The notes under the pieces are model-generated. The model was not told the origin of the DNA. It searched no databases and was given only the letters and a program-made list of their open reading frames with translations. A stretch of 64,000 nucleotides of DNA, from NCBI GenBank assembly GCA_024743405.1, contig JANSWP010000028.1, forward strand, positions 1-64,000, read 5' to 3'. The position numbers and the translations under genes are program-made. The stretch is from Bacteroidota bacterium (lineage in GTDB: Bacteria > Bacteroidota > Bacteroidia > Chitinophagales > Saprospiraceae). Shown here in pieces: positions 1 to 9,091 of this stretch (positions are counted from its first letter, which is position 1; each line of letters starts with the position of its first letter).

Positions 1-190
1 AAGAGAGCAATATTAAGTTTAGAATAAATTTTTGAATTATTTTTTTCTCTCACAAGGCAAAAAACGCAGTCATAGCCTTAGCTCTCTGGGCTGGCTTGTG
101 CCAGTGGCACAAAGGCATAGCCAAAAGTATTTTTAACGCAGTGAGTGAAAACAAGAAACTAAAATTTGCTACAGATAATATTGCTCTCTT
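1..190. repeat. Giant imperfect palindrome, copy 1
   Basis: Positions 1-14 (AAGAGAGCAATATT) are perfectly inverted at 177-190. The arms continue inward with an AAGGCAAAAAACGCAG core at 54-69 and, on the other arm, AGTATTTTTAACG around 125-137. The centre is a perfect small hairpin, CTGGC-TTGT-GCCAG, at 91-104. The element may start before the window. It ends about 50 bp upstream of the DUF2853 start codon. The same two cores recur in four other palindromes in this window, so this is a dispersed family rather than a chance hairpin. Confidence 0.75.
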
Positions 191-239
191 ACTTAAAGAT
201 TTTAACCAAATAATTAATAATCTAAAATTCACATTTCTT

Positions 240-578
240 ATGAGTAAATTTGTAGAAGCCGTTGAACTTTACAAAAGCGAAATGGATAAATTAGGAATTA
301 GCTACGATGAAACACTACTAACCGCTGTAGTTAAAGGATTAGGTCCATCTATTTACAATGCCGATTCTTCAAAAGTCTCTTCTTCTGACAAAACAGAGTT
401 GGATCGAGTAAAATCTAATTTTCTGATTAAGAAATTAGGTCTTTCTGATAGTCCAGCCTTAGATGAAGGAATCCAATCTGCAGTTGACCAATTAGGAGCT
501 TCCAACCGAAACAAGTACCGTGCTATGTTTTACTATCTTTTAGTAAAACACTTTGGTAAAGAAAGCATTTACGGATAA
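240..578 (+). CDS. DUF2853 family protein
   Basis: This is a 112-residue, helix-rich, soluble protein with no signal peptide or membrane segment. The sequence resembles the DUF2853 family of small bacterial proteins, which has no assigned biochemical role. The start was set at the ATG at 240 (MSKFVEAVEL). The frame is open further upstream to 96, but those codons run through the palindromic repeat and do not look like protein. A strong hairpin terminator follows within 25 bp, so the gene is probably a single transcription unit. Family assignment is from recalled sequence character, not from a search. Confidence 0.75.
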   Translation: MSKFVEAVELYKSEMDKLGISYDETLLTAVVKGLGPSIYNADSSKVSSSDKTELDRVKSNFLIKKLGLSDSPALDEGIQSAVDQLGASNRNKYRAMFYYLLVKHFGKESIYG

Positions 579-600
579 CCGAAAGGATTTTCCGATACAA

Positions 601-637
601 AAAACGGCTTGATGAGTATTCACCAAGCCGTTTTTTT
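601..637. terminator. Bidirectional intrinsic terminator
   Basis: The stem ACGGCTTG (604-611) pairs with CAAGCCGT (624-631). It is flanked by an A run before and a T run after, so it can end the plus-strand DUF2853 transcript and the converging minus-strand DUF6427 transcript. Confidence 0.85.
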
Positions 638-653
638 ATTCCCAGAATGTATT

Positions 654-1637
654 TTAAATAAGAAGAGAACGATATTGCCAAGCCAATACCACAATTAAAA
701 TAATGAGGTGAATCGACTCAGCCCACTGCTTTTTCATATTTGTAAAGTTGAAAGACAATAATATCCCTACAGGAATCGAAAGGATAAGAAAATGTTCAGT
801 TGTGATTTTTGATTGAAATAAAATAGATATCCCCCCAACTAAAAGAGCAACTAAAAGGATATCAATCTTCTTTTGAACTTGAATTATTTTCTTTAATTTG
901 TAAAACCTGCTTGATAATAAAACTGCAATTAAGATTAATGAAAAAGCAATGATTTTTATTAAAGTCCCACTACCGATTTTCCCTACCTGAAAATCAAGCC
1001 ATGATATATTTTGTGTGATTTGAGTATCATAAAAGAAGTCAAATTGATCAAACCAAAAATAATAGGTACCCAGTAATATATAAGGCACCAATCCGCCAAC
1101 AATCAAACCAATTCTTTCTCTCAAATAAAAAGCTCTTAATATGCCCAAACCAATTAATCCAAGCAGAATAAAAATAATATAGGAGAAATAAAACAGGCTT
1201 GCTATTCCTATCCAAAAACCAACATTAAATATTCTATCGGCACATGCGGGAACCTTGTAGGTTTCTAATAATTCAGATATTACAATTAGAAAAAATGTAT
1301 TTGCTATTAAGAGAGGAGAGAGGTACAAAAAATCAGGTAACAAGCTACTAATCAATAAATAAAATAACCCTGGGAATAAATTTATTTCATTGCTTAAACG
1401 ATGTTTTACCGAAATGGTGTTGATGATAATTGCTTGAAATAACAACAACCCAAATGAAATCACATATCCCCAAAGGTTTGCTGGTTCAATCCATTCAAAA
1501 AATATTGCTGATAAAACGCCCATACTTCCCAATTCCCATTCAGGTGGTACAACAAAAACGGATGACCTTAAAATAAGAATATAAAAAATCAGCAAAACGC
1601 TGTTTAAAATTTGATTTGTCCTAAATATTGAAAGCAC
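654..1637 (-). CDS. DUF6427 family integral membrane protein
   Basis: This 327-residue protein is almost wholly hydrophobic, with about nine to ten predicted membrane helices and short polar loops. The pattern of an N-terminal helix, a loop with WELG, then a NEINLFPGLFYLL-type segment followed by LPDFLYLSPLLIANTF is what I know from the Bacteroidota-specific DUF6427 family. In other genomes this family is often found near cell-envelope or cell-division genes. Its function is not established. Here it converges with DUF2853 and is not obviously in an operon. A palindromic repeat and a possible decayed reading frame lie upstream of its start. Confidence 0.7.
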   Translation of the reverse strand: MLSIFRTNQILNSVLLIFYILILRSSVFVVPPEWELGSMGVLSAIFFEWIEPANLWGYVISFGLLLFQAIIINTISVKHRLSNEINLFPGLFYLLISSLLPDFLYLSPLLIANTFFLIVISELLETYKVPACADRIFNVGFWIGIASLFYFSYIIFILLGLIGLGILRAFYLRERIGLIVGGLVPYILLGTYYFWFDQFDFFYDTQITQNISWLDFQVGKIGSGTLIKIIAFSLILIAVLLSSRFYKLKKIIQVQKKIDILLVALLVGGISILFQSKITTEHFLILSIPVGILLSFNFTNMKKQWAESIHLIILIVVLAWQYRSLLI

Positions 1638-1935
1638 AGGTGAAGTTTGATTTTTAGTTTAGTTCCTTTCAAGTTAAATCTTGCACAAACATGGCAAGAA
1701 ATCTTATGAAACCTTTTTCGGCATTGGAGATTTTGGCGTTAAGAAATTCAATTGAGTATAGCCTGAAAGAGCACCCATGTTTGAGCCTGATGAAATCGGC
1801 GAGTTTGGGTGTGAGCGCATTAGCAATTGAATTTTAGTCAAAATATCCACAGCCTTGATTTTTTTGCTTCTTTTTCATTAAGGAAAAATGAAGATGTATT
1901 AATTGAAAATTCATGGTACTGGCTGTGCCAGGTTA
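1638..1935. other. Intergenic region with a possible decayed reading frame
   Basis: No intact gene is seen. The minus strand has an open frame of 54 codons at 1669-1833, reading NSIANALTPKLADF onward and ending MFVQDLT. It has no start codon and no family I recognise, but its composition is protein-like, so it may be a relic or a dispersed repeat. A small hairpin CTGGC-TGT-GCCAG lies at 1919-1931. Confidence 0.3.
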
Positions 1936-2095
1936 GGGGTTAGGTAATTAATAAGCTACCACCAAAGGCGTGGTGATTTTTTCTTAGATAAGGCAAAAAA
2001 CGTAGACGACGCAGCGCGTCGGCGAGGCTTTTTAACGAAGCATAAGAGAAAAATGACTAAGCCAAATTTGCGTAGTTTATTAATTGCGAAGTCCC
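1936..2095. repeat. Giant imperfect palindrome, copy 2
   Basis: The left arm (GGGGTTAGGTAATTAATAAG from 1936) is mirrored by the right arm ending GCGAAGTCCC at 2095, with shared AATTAATAA and ATTTTT-CTTA blocks. The inner cores are AAGGCAAAAAACGTAG at 1990-2005 and TTTTTAACG at 2030-2038. The centre is the perfect hairpin CGACGC-AGC-GCGTCG at 2007-2021. The element lies 184 bp beyond the stop of the giant minus-strand gene and 299 bp upstream of the DUF6427 start. Confidence 0.75.
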
Positions 2096-2180
2096 TTATG
2101 CTAGCAAATTTAGGAAAAAAATAATATGAAAATAGAAATGTAGATCAAACCTGTAGATGATAGATCAACTGTTGCCCAAT

Positions 2181-2222
2181 AAAAAACGGGCGGAAGACTT
2201 GTTCAATTGACTTCCGACCCGC
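2181..2222 (-). terminator. Intrinsic terminator of the first giant HYR gene
   Basis: Read on the minus strand, CGGGTCGGAAG pairs with CTTCCGCCCG (one bulged base), followed directly by a run of six T. It sits about 57 bp after the stop codon at 2279. Confidence 0.8.
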
Positions 2223-2278
2223 TGAAAGACTTTTATGACATGGGATACATGTCTGTCCAATCCAATATTTTTTTGTCG

Positions 2279-5200
2279 CTACTTAATTAATATCATTTTT
2301 CCTATTGCTGTGTTTGTTGGTGTTTCCAATCGATAAATCAATGTCCCTGAAGTATTCAAGTCATTCTCATCGATAGTAATATGATTCAAGCCTTCTTCAA
2401 AAAAACCTGTTTTTGTTAACAACATTTTACCCGAAATATCCATAACTGTTAGTCTTACTAGTTGAGACGTTGGTAATTGGAACCTAATCTTTGTCGAATT
2501 ATGAAATGGGTTTGGTTGATTTTGAAAAAAGGTAAATTCAGCCGAAAGAAGAACATCCACTTTCTCATTAAAATGTAAAGTAACTCCAAGTTGTTCCCCT
2601 CTTCGGCTATAGGCCTCAGCTTTTGTTAAAGATGAATTGATCATAATATTCTCACTGATTCTATCTTCCGACTTGGCATTGAATATCAAGCTAAATAGCA
2701 CTGCTTCCTTATCCAAATTTTGGCTTTCAATGTCGTACCATGAAGTGGTTAGGATACCATCTTTCAATTGAGTCATTCCAAAATTTTGCTGAAAAACCGA
2801 TAGCTCTCCCCTTTCAAAATCTACAAACTCAAGCGCATCTATGTCAAATTTTACGGTAAATTGATATGCTTCTATTTCATTAAAATCATTTGCTCTAAAG
2901 TCTATTTTGTAGGTCTTTCCAATTTCAGTTTTTTGGTCATTCACTTCAAAAGTTAATTTCTCATTCACATTTCGATCATCCAAATCAACTAACATATTTG
3001 GTATAGCTGAGTTATTTAAATCGCCAACTTTGATACCGATAAAATCCAAATCTAACATGTCATCAGAGAGGTTATTTATATTGTAAACCTCTGGAAAAAC
3101 TTCACTCAATGGGTCGTCTGGATTTTGAAACTGATAATTTTTATCAACAAACCGCCACGAGTTATTATCTGCTAATTCATCATTTACAAACAAAATCAAT
3201 TTTTGTAATTCCACCATATCTGTTGTTGTCACAGTACCCGAATTATTAGCATCTGCAGCAATGATTTTATAAGGTGAATCTAAATAATTGATGTGTAAAA
3301 TATGCTTTCGCAAAACCACTAAATCATACGTTGTTACGCCATTTAAATAATTCATGTTCTTTTCTGGCGAAACCGTGTAATCGTTCCCAACTATTAAACT
3401 ATCGAATTTATATGCTCCTGATCCCGAAGTTATAATAGGATTAGTGACGCCATCATTCACGGAAATCGTCGCATTTTCGACGGTAATTCCCATCTCGTCA
3501 GTGACCATACCTGAAACATTAACCATTAGTGGATTTCCCGTATTACAAACATTCATATTGTCTTGTACAATCACAAAAGTGGTACAAAAATCTTGATTGC
3601 CTGCTGCATCCGTCACCCACATTTCTATATTTTGTTGACCTACATGGTCGCAGTCATAAATAATCGAAGTATCATCTACATCTGCTGAAAAAGAAACCTG
3701 CACACCTCCTGGGCAATTATCGAAACTTCCATTATCAAAATCATCCGCCCAAATATCTACCATACCTGTTTGCATCAATTCAATGATGAGTCCATTCTTA
3801 CAATATGGTGTTGGTTTTTTTCCATCCACCACTGAAATATCAATTTGGCATGAACTTGAATTACCACATCCATCTGTTGCTTGATAAGTTGCGGTATAAG
3901 TTCCAATTGAAACATCCATAAATGGTCCATACCCAACTCCTAAGTCGCTCGTCACATTTATATTAACACTTTGGCTACAATCTTCAACACTCGCATTTGG
4001 CAGATTTACCGTCCCTACACAATCAGTTCCTGTAATTTCTACAGTAATATTATCAGGACATGTTAATTCAGGTGCTTCATTATCAAAGACCTTCAAAACT
4101 TGTTGTTGCTCATAAAACCCCGCATTGTTTCCGCTGTTTGGAACAAAAGTACACCAATCTATGAGTGACCATGTCCGTACTATTTTAAAGCAAGCTGGTG
4201 TGGCAATCTGAAAAATTTGATCATCATAATTCAAACCTACCAATTCACAATCATCACCAAAAACGATAGGGTAATTGAATGGCGCAGGTAAACTGTCAGG
4301 ATGTAAATTAGCTGCACTTGTACATCCATTAACTAAATCATAATCGTCTGGAAAAGTGACAGTGACGGGTGTGTTATCCACGATGGTAATCAACTGGTTA
4401 CAGGAAGATGTATTACCATAATTATCCGTCACCGTCCAAGTACGAACGACAGTACCCTCATTACAAGTATTCAGATTCACCTGATCTGTGTGGGTCATAT
4501 TTGCGATACCACAACCATCAAAAGCAACTGGTTGCCCAGTTAGGTTGAGGTCAGTATAATCTTCAGTGCACGAAATCGTCTTATTCGGAGGACAGGTTAT
4601 TACTGGGTCAGAATTGTCATCGACATGGACTGTAACCATACAAGAATTAGCATTTCCAGCACAATCAACTGCTCTGAATTCCACCGCTACGTCTTCACCT
4701 ATGTCATCACAACAAAAAGAAACTTCGTTGCTAAATACAGGACCTTGCCCACAACCAGTGATCATTCTTCTCGCTTCAAAATAATCTAAACAACAATTAT
4801 CGTAAGTTCCATCATCAAAGGTCTGTGCAAATATTGTCACATACCCATCAGGCTGTAAACTTACTACCGTAAATTCATCACAAATGACTGCTGGAGAAGT
4901 ACTGTCCTCAACAGTCAATGTAATTTGGCAGCTCGACTGATTGCCACAAGCATCGGAAACCGTATAAGTCACATTGTAAACACCGGTTGAAATGTTATGA
5001 ATAATTCCACCATTTGTATTGATTAAACCTCCAGGTGTGGTAATCTGATAGGTAAATGTGCTAGAACAATTATCAGAAACCTGAATTGGAGGTAAAATCA
5101 CCGAAGCCGTACAATAAAGAGAACTAGTTGTGCCAACAGTCAAATCAGGAGGACAAGTCAAATCGGGTCCTTGATCATCTGCAACTTTAATAATTTGCGT

Positions 5201-6121
5201 CTTTGTAACTACCGATCCTGTACACCAATTCGCCACGGTCCATGCTCTCAATATTTTGTACATGCCATCACAAAGAGGGATTTGATTGTCATTAAAAGTC
5301 ACTGCAATATTGCATAATCCATTATTTGTAATCGGTGATCCGTTGATTGTTGGATATCCAGTATTTGAGGGATCTGTATTCGGATTTTCGCAAGGAATAG
5401 CCGTACCTGTAATCCCATCTCTATTCGGTGGAAATTGCACGCTGCTAGCATTCGGTTCTTCGATAAATATCGTTTGGCTACAGCTCGTATAATTTCCATA
5501 TTCATCGACGCCTGTAAAGGTTCTAGTCAAAATGGCAACTGGATTATTACATCCAAAAACCTCTAAATTATCTGAATAATTGGTTGTAAAATTCGAGCAA
5601 TCCGTAGCTATTAATCCACCTGTAAAAAGTGTATCTGTTGGGTCAGTGCATTGAATCGTAATATCAGATGGACAAGTTAATTGCGGAGGTAGTTTGTCCT
5701 CAACCAATATGCTCCCCCAGCAAGAATTGCCGCTTGCCCAATGCTTAACTTTTACGCTCAATAATTGTCCAATATAATCAGAAGTCACCACTGGACTCGT
5801 TGGTATGACTTGACCATACTGATCCATTACAAATACAACATAAGCCGAAGATCCATTTGGAGTACATACCAATGGGTTATTTGGATCTTCTAATATCATA
5901 TCATAAGTAATCTCTGCTTGACAGTTAAAAGGCAAGGAAACATTTACTTGGTTATTGCAAACCATCGTACATCCCCAAGTTGTATTCGTCACAAAAAACA
6001 AAATAATTATTGCAAAAAATGTAGGTAAAAAATTCCCTTTTCGGATGTCCATAGTCGTTAAAATTCCCCATGCTTGTGTAAGTCGGTTTTGGGAATACTG
6101 GAGGGTTGTCGTTCTTTTCAT
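2279..6121 (-). CDS. Giant secreted HYR-repeat protein with dockerin-like, cohesin-like and T9SS type A domains
   Basis: This 1280-residue protein is predicted to be exported by Sec and then by T9SS. An N-terminal signal peptide (hydrophobic stretch FAIIILFFVT) precedes cysteine-rich HYR/Ig-like repeats with the recurring motifs LTCP, VTDxxGN and SSCQ, up to about residue 865. Then come a carboxypeptidase-regulatory-like beta domain (about 866-923), dockerin-like repeats (about 924-1043, Ca loop DANNSGTVTTTD), a cohesin-like domain (about 1044-1195) and a T9SS type A signal (1196-1280, QNQPNPF start, MILIK end). The codon at 6052 (MDIRKGNF) may be the true start: it gives a better signal peptide and places a repeated leader motif upstream. 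A role in adhesion or matrix is inference. Confidence 0.85.
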   Translation of the reverse strand: MKRTTTLQYSQNRLTQAWGILTTMDIRKGNFLPTFFAIIILFFVTNTTWGCTMVCNNQVNVSLPFNCQAEITYDMILEDPNNPLVCTPNGSSAYVVFVMDQYGQVIPTSPVVTSDYIGQLLSVKVKHWASGNSCWGSILVEDKLPPQLTCPSDITIQCTDPTDTLFTGGLIATDCSNFTTNYSDNLEVFGCNNPVAILTRTFTGVDEYGNYTSCSQTIFIEEPNASSVQFPPNRDGITGTAIPCENPNTDPSNTGYPTINGSPITNNGLCNIAVTFNDNQIPLCDGMYKILRAWTVANWCTGSVVTKTQIIKVADDQGPDLTCPPDLTVGTTSSLYCTASVILPPIQVSDNCSSTFTYQITTPGGLINTNGGIIHNISTGVYNVTYTVSDACGNQSSCQITLTVEDSTSPAVICDEFTVVSLQPDGYVTIFAQTFDDGTYDNCCLDYFEARRMITGCGQGPVFSNEVSFCCDDIGEDVAVEFRAVDCAGNANSCMVTVHVDDNSDPVITCPPNKTISCTEDYTDLNLTGQPVAFDGCGIANMTHTDQVNLNTCNEGTVVRTWTVTDNYGNTSSCNQLITIVDNTPVTVTFPDDYDLVNGCTSAANLHPDSLPAPFNYPIVFGDDCELVGLNYDDQIFQIATPACFKIVRTWSLIDWCTFVPNSGNNAGFYEQQQVLKVFDNEAPELTCPDNITVEITGTDCVGTVNLPNASVEDCSQSVNINVTSDLGVGYGPFMDVSIGTYTATYQATDGCGNSSSCQIDISVVDGKKPTPYCKNGLIIELMQTGMVDIWADDFDNGSFDNCPGGVQVSFSADVDDTSIIYDCDHVGQQNIEMWVTDAAGNQDFCTTFVIVQDNMNVCNTGNPLMVNVSGMVTDEMGITVENATISVNDGVTNPIITSGSGAYKFDSLIVGNDYTVSPEKNMNYLNGVTTYDLVVLRKHILHINYLDSPYKIIAADANNSGTVTTTDMVELQKLILFVNDELADNNSWRFVDKNYQFQNPDDPLSEVFPEVYNINNLSDDMLDLDFIGIKVGDLNNSAIPNMLVDLDDRNVNEKLTFEVNDQKTEIGKTYKIDFRANDFNEIEAYQFTVKFDIDALEFVDFERGELSVFQQNFGMTQLKDGILTTSWYDIESQNLDKEAVLFSLIFNAKSEDRISENIMINSSLTKAEAYSRRGEQLGVTLHFNEKVDVLLSAEFTFFQNQPNPFHNSTKIRFQLPTSQLVRLTVMDISGKMLLTKTGFFEEGLNHITIDENDLNTSGTLIYRLETPTNTAIGKMILIK

Positions 6122-6820
6122 TGGACCATAATTTTGTTATTAGTAAATCGGTTTTGGTGCCTTCATATCAATGGTCATTTCCTCCTGTACAGGAAACTTC
6201 CTTTATGAAATTCAGTGCATTTTTTATTCGTAATCTCAGTGTTAAGTGCAAAAATTGGGTGTTCTCTCCTCAACCAAATGCTGAAGAAAAGTCTATGGGT
6301 AGATTTCTCATTCCTAGTAATTGGAAACGCCAATTACCAATAAGGGCATGAATCACTATAATTAAGAGACTAGACATGGTTAACCTATCCACACAAATGC
6401 GGATATAGGCTGCTGAGCCTAAGTTGCGCCTAAGTTTCTACCTGTTTTAATGATCATTATAGCATATCACCAAAATTGGATGATAATGATCCTGTACAAA
6501 AAGCAGAAAAAAGCAACCTACCTAGTCCATAATTGAACTAGTGATTATAAGCCAAACTTGGAATTTTGAAAATTTTTATAGGAATTCGAAAGAGGGCATT
6601 GAGCCAGTAGAAAAGGTTTGTGTAAATCGGTTTTGGAAAATTCATGGTAAAATTCATTTTGGATTATAAAACTTGTAATCGTTGTCTAATCCCTTAGACT
6701 CGGCAAATATAGATGTTTGATTCCGTTTTACAAATGAATTATGTTTTTTTTTAATATTTAAAACCGAATAAAAAAATATACTCATTTTATTCATTCGTAA
6801 ATCATCTATAATAATTTGCT
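6122..6820. other. Intergenic region with repeated CCGATTTAC motif
   Basis: No gene is seen in 699 bp. The minus-strand motif CCAAAACCGATTTAC occurs at about 6139-6155 and 6612-6628, and a variant (CCAAAACCGACTTACAC) at 6077-6093 just inside the annotated start of the neighbouring gene. An inverted repeat GATCATTAT/ATAATGATC and a small hairpin AGGCT-GCTG-AGCCT lie around 6410-6500. The stretch probably holds the promoter of the giant gene at 6121. Confidence 0.5.
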
Positions 6821-8698
6821 TTATTCGCCTGTCGGCCCGGGTAAAACTTCAAGCTCATCAAATGGTACCTGCCCACAATTATCCCAATCAGAACAAGTTG
6901 GATCCATTCCTTTAAACTTAAACCAATCACCTTTTGCCACTCCATTAGGTGTCCATACCTTCTGTAATCCATCCGTCAACAAATCATCATCTGTTTGAAA
7001 AGTAGAGAAAATAATATCATCTGGACTACCTAGATATTGAGCATCAAGGAAGCAATTACCATCTATCCAATTATTACCAGAATTATATTGAGGGGAAATT
7101 TTGGCATTGACGAGTTGTAGACCAATGGCATGGGTTCCAAATGAAGTATTAGCAAAGCTTGTATTTTGGCAATCTCCAAAAAACCGAACACCGACAATTG
7201 AGTGGTGCAAGGTATTACAACAATAGCTTAGATTTTGAGACTTAAAAACAGAAATGCCTATAGCAAAAGAATTATGATCAGAAGCAATGACCGTGTTTCC
7301 ATTTATTTGACCATTACTTGAATTATTTAAAATGATTCCACCTCCATCATTATCCGACTCAACAGCAGTGTCATTAATGTAGTTGCTTTCCACTAAAGAT
7401 ATCCCAGCCGTATTATTGAGTAAAATTCCTGCGTCTATACTATCCGCGATTATTCTATTTAGTGTCACTTGTACTTGTCCTTGTATTTCTTCAATCGCGA
7501 TTCCTGACTTAGCCTGAATAGAATTTTCGGTTACTTCTATTGGCCGACTATCTAATTCATTTTGAATGATCTGAATAGCCGCAGAGTTCTCGCTCATCAT
7601 AATGGTGTTTGCATTAACATTTGCAGCCTTTTTAAAAATACTGCCTGAAGTACTAATGCCCCTTAATAGTTGTACCCCATGTACCCCTATATCTTTCATT
7701 GCATTTTGATAAATAATGCACTTATCATAATCTACCATAAAAACTCCGATACGCGAATCTTCAATACTATTTCGGTAAATTCTTATTCGCTTCGAATTTT
7801 CTAAATAGAAACCATACCCCTCTATAAGTTGAGAACTTACAGTATCATCTACCATTTTCTTTATTTCCAAACCATAATAACGATTGTCTGTTCCGCCAAT
7901 ATCAATAACTCCATTTCTGATGTTTTGAATAGCGTTTTTTATGGTATCCTTATTACTAAATGAATGCCCTACTCTAAAATGGGTGATTCGTTCAACAAAA
8001 AAAGCAGCATAAGGAACTGAACCTGGATGTGGGTATTGTCCTGTATAAGGCTCTTTATAATGTTCAATTTGGTCAAAAAGATTATCCTTAATAAATTCTC
8101 CATAACTATCGACAATCGTACTTGTCCCATTATTAATATCAGGATAGGGAACAAAAACACTCACATAATTGCCTAAAAATTCATTATTGTGCAGTTTCAC
8201 CTCAGATCCTCTTTCCAATCTTATTGCATACTGAGCATCACAAACCTTGGAGTTTTTTACAAACAAATGTGAAGCTCGATCAACAGTAAGACCTCGCCAC
8301 ATCTTTTCACACCCATGCAACAACGACCCATTATGAATAGTCAATGTATTAACATTCCCGACACCATTAGTTGATGTTCCACCAACTAAAATTTCGGCAC
8401 CTTCATTCGCAATAACTTGAACATTATCAAAAACATAATCAACATCAACAATCAACTTGCCATGGAGGATCAAACACCCATTTGAAAAGGTATTAGAAGC
8501 ATTAATTAATGTTGTTTTTGACAAGAAGGTAAGACTTGCTGGATCATCCTCTTCTCCTACTACTACAGAATTGTTAGTACAAGAACAGTCCGTTGCAGTA
8601 ATAATGTTTATTGGCAATAAAGCCATTATAAATACAAGCTTTAGGAGATACAATTTATACGTGTCGATTTCAACATTTAGAAAATGAGATGTGGGCAT
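6821..8698 (-). CDS. Secreted right-handed beta-helix repeat protein
   Basis: This 625-residue protein starts with a long hydrophobic leader (about residues 15-36) ending near ITATDCSC. The body has many short repeats of the parallel beta-helix (NosD/pectate-lyase-like) kind, rich in NN, GNxV and xISLVESN steps, from about residue 90 to 560. Such folds usually bind or cleave polysaccharide, but no catalytic residues can be assigned by eye. The protein ends at PGPTGE without a T9SS sorting domain, unlike its giant neighbours, so it may stay periplasmic, be exported another way, or be a shortened paralogue. It lies in a run of minus-strand surface genes but is separated from them by several hundred bp on both sides. 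Confidence 0.7.
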   Translation of the reverse strand: MPTSHFLNVEIDTYKLYLLKLVFIMALLPINIITATDCSCTNNSVVVGEEDDPASLTFLSKTTLINASNTFSNGCLILHGKLIVDVDYVFDNVQVIANEGAEILVGGTSTNGVGNVNTLTIHNGSLLHGCEKMWRGLTVDRASHLFVKNSKVCDAQYAIRLERGSEVKLHNNEFLGNYVSVFVPYPDINNGTSTIVDSYGEFIKDNLFDQIEHYKEPYTGQYPHPGSVPYAAFFVERITHFRVGHSFSNKDTIKNAIQNIRNGVIDIGGTDNRYYGLEIKKMVDDTVSSQLIEGYGFYLENSKRIRIYRNSIEDSRIGVFMVDYDKCIIYQNAMKDIGVHGVQLLRGISTSGSIFKKAANVNANTIMMSENSAAIQIIQNELDSRPIEVTENSIQAKSGIAIEEIQGQVQVTLNRIIADSIDAGILLNNTAGISLVESNYINDTAVESDNDGGGIILNNSSNGQINGNTVIASDHNSFAIGISVFKSQNLSYCCNTLHHSIVGVRFFGDCQNTSFANTSFGTHAIGLQLVNAKISPQYNSGNNWIDGNCFLDAQYLGSPDDIIFSTFQTDDDLLTDGLQKVWTPNGVAKGDWFKFKGMDPTCSDWDNCGQVPFDELEVLPGPTGE

Positions 8699-8950
8699 AA
8701 TCAGTGTGTTTTGAATAAAACTTGATTGAGCTGGTTGCTAACTTTTTTTGTCTCATTAGGCATCTGCTCAATGTTATTTTACCAAAAGCCCTTATCTCAT
8801 TTTTTATTTTTTTTAGATTTCCTTGTGACAAAAATAAAGATTTAAACCTCAAAGTCTAATAATTTGCCACTCATCATTATATTTTTTTTTGGGGTGGGAA
8901 AATTAATAGACGCTAAAAAAGTGCCAAATAATGAATAAATAAAAACCAAA

Positions 8951-8980
8951 AGCCCCTATTCGCCTAAGCAAATAAGGGCT
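8951..8980 (-). terminator. Intrinsic terminator
   Basis: On the minus strand AGCCCTTATTTGC pairs with GCGAATAGGGGCT around a 4-base loop, followed by a T-rich tract (TTTGGTTTTT). It lies 112 bp after the stop of the giant gene at 9092. Confidence 0.7.
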
Positions 8981-9008
8981 ATGATACCTAAATCGATTAA
9001 AAAAAATA

Positions 9009-9024
9009 CTCCTCAATAAGAGGA
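9009..9024 (-). terminator. Weak terminator-like hairpin
   Basis: On the minus strand CCTC pairs with GAGG over an AT loop, followed at once by a long T run (9001-9008). It is the first of two tandem stops after the gene ending at 9092. Confidence 0.45.
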
Positions 9025-9091
9025 TGGTTTTGGAATGACTTCTCCCAAATATTAGGGGGATAACCGATGAAAGGATTCATTATCAATGGTA

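Larger units (their letters stand above)
8699..9091. other. Intergenic region with terminators
   Basis: The stretch holds the promoter region of the beta-helix gene and two terminator-like hairpins for the giant gene upstream on the minus strand. No coding sequence is seen. Confidence 0.6.

Noticed and set aside
96-239. Upstream extension of the DUF2853 frame
   Set aside because: The added 48 codons run through the palindromic repeat; the ATG at 240 gives the normal family length.
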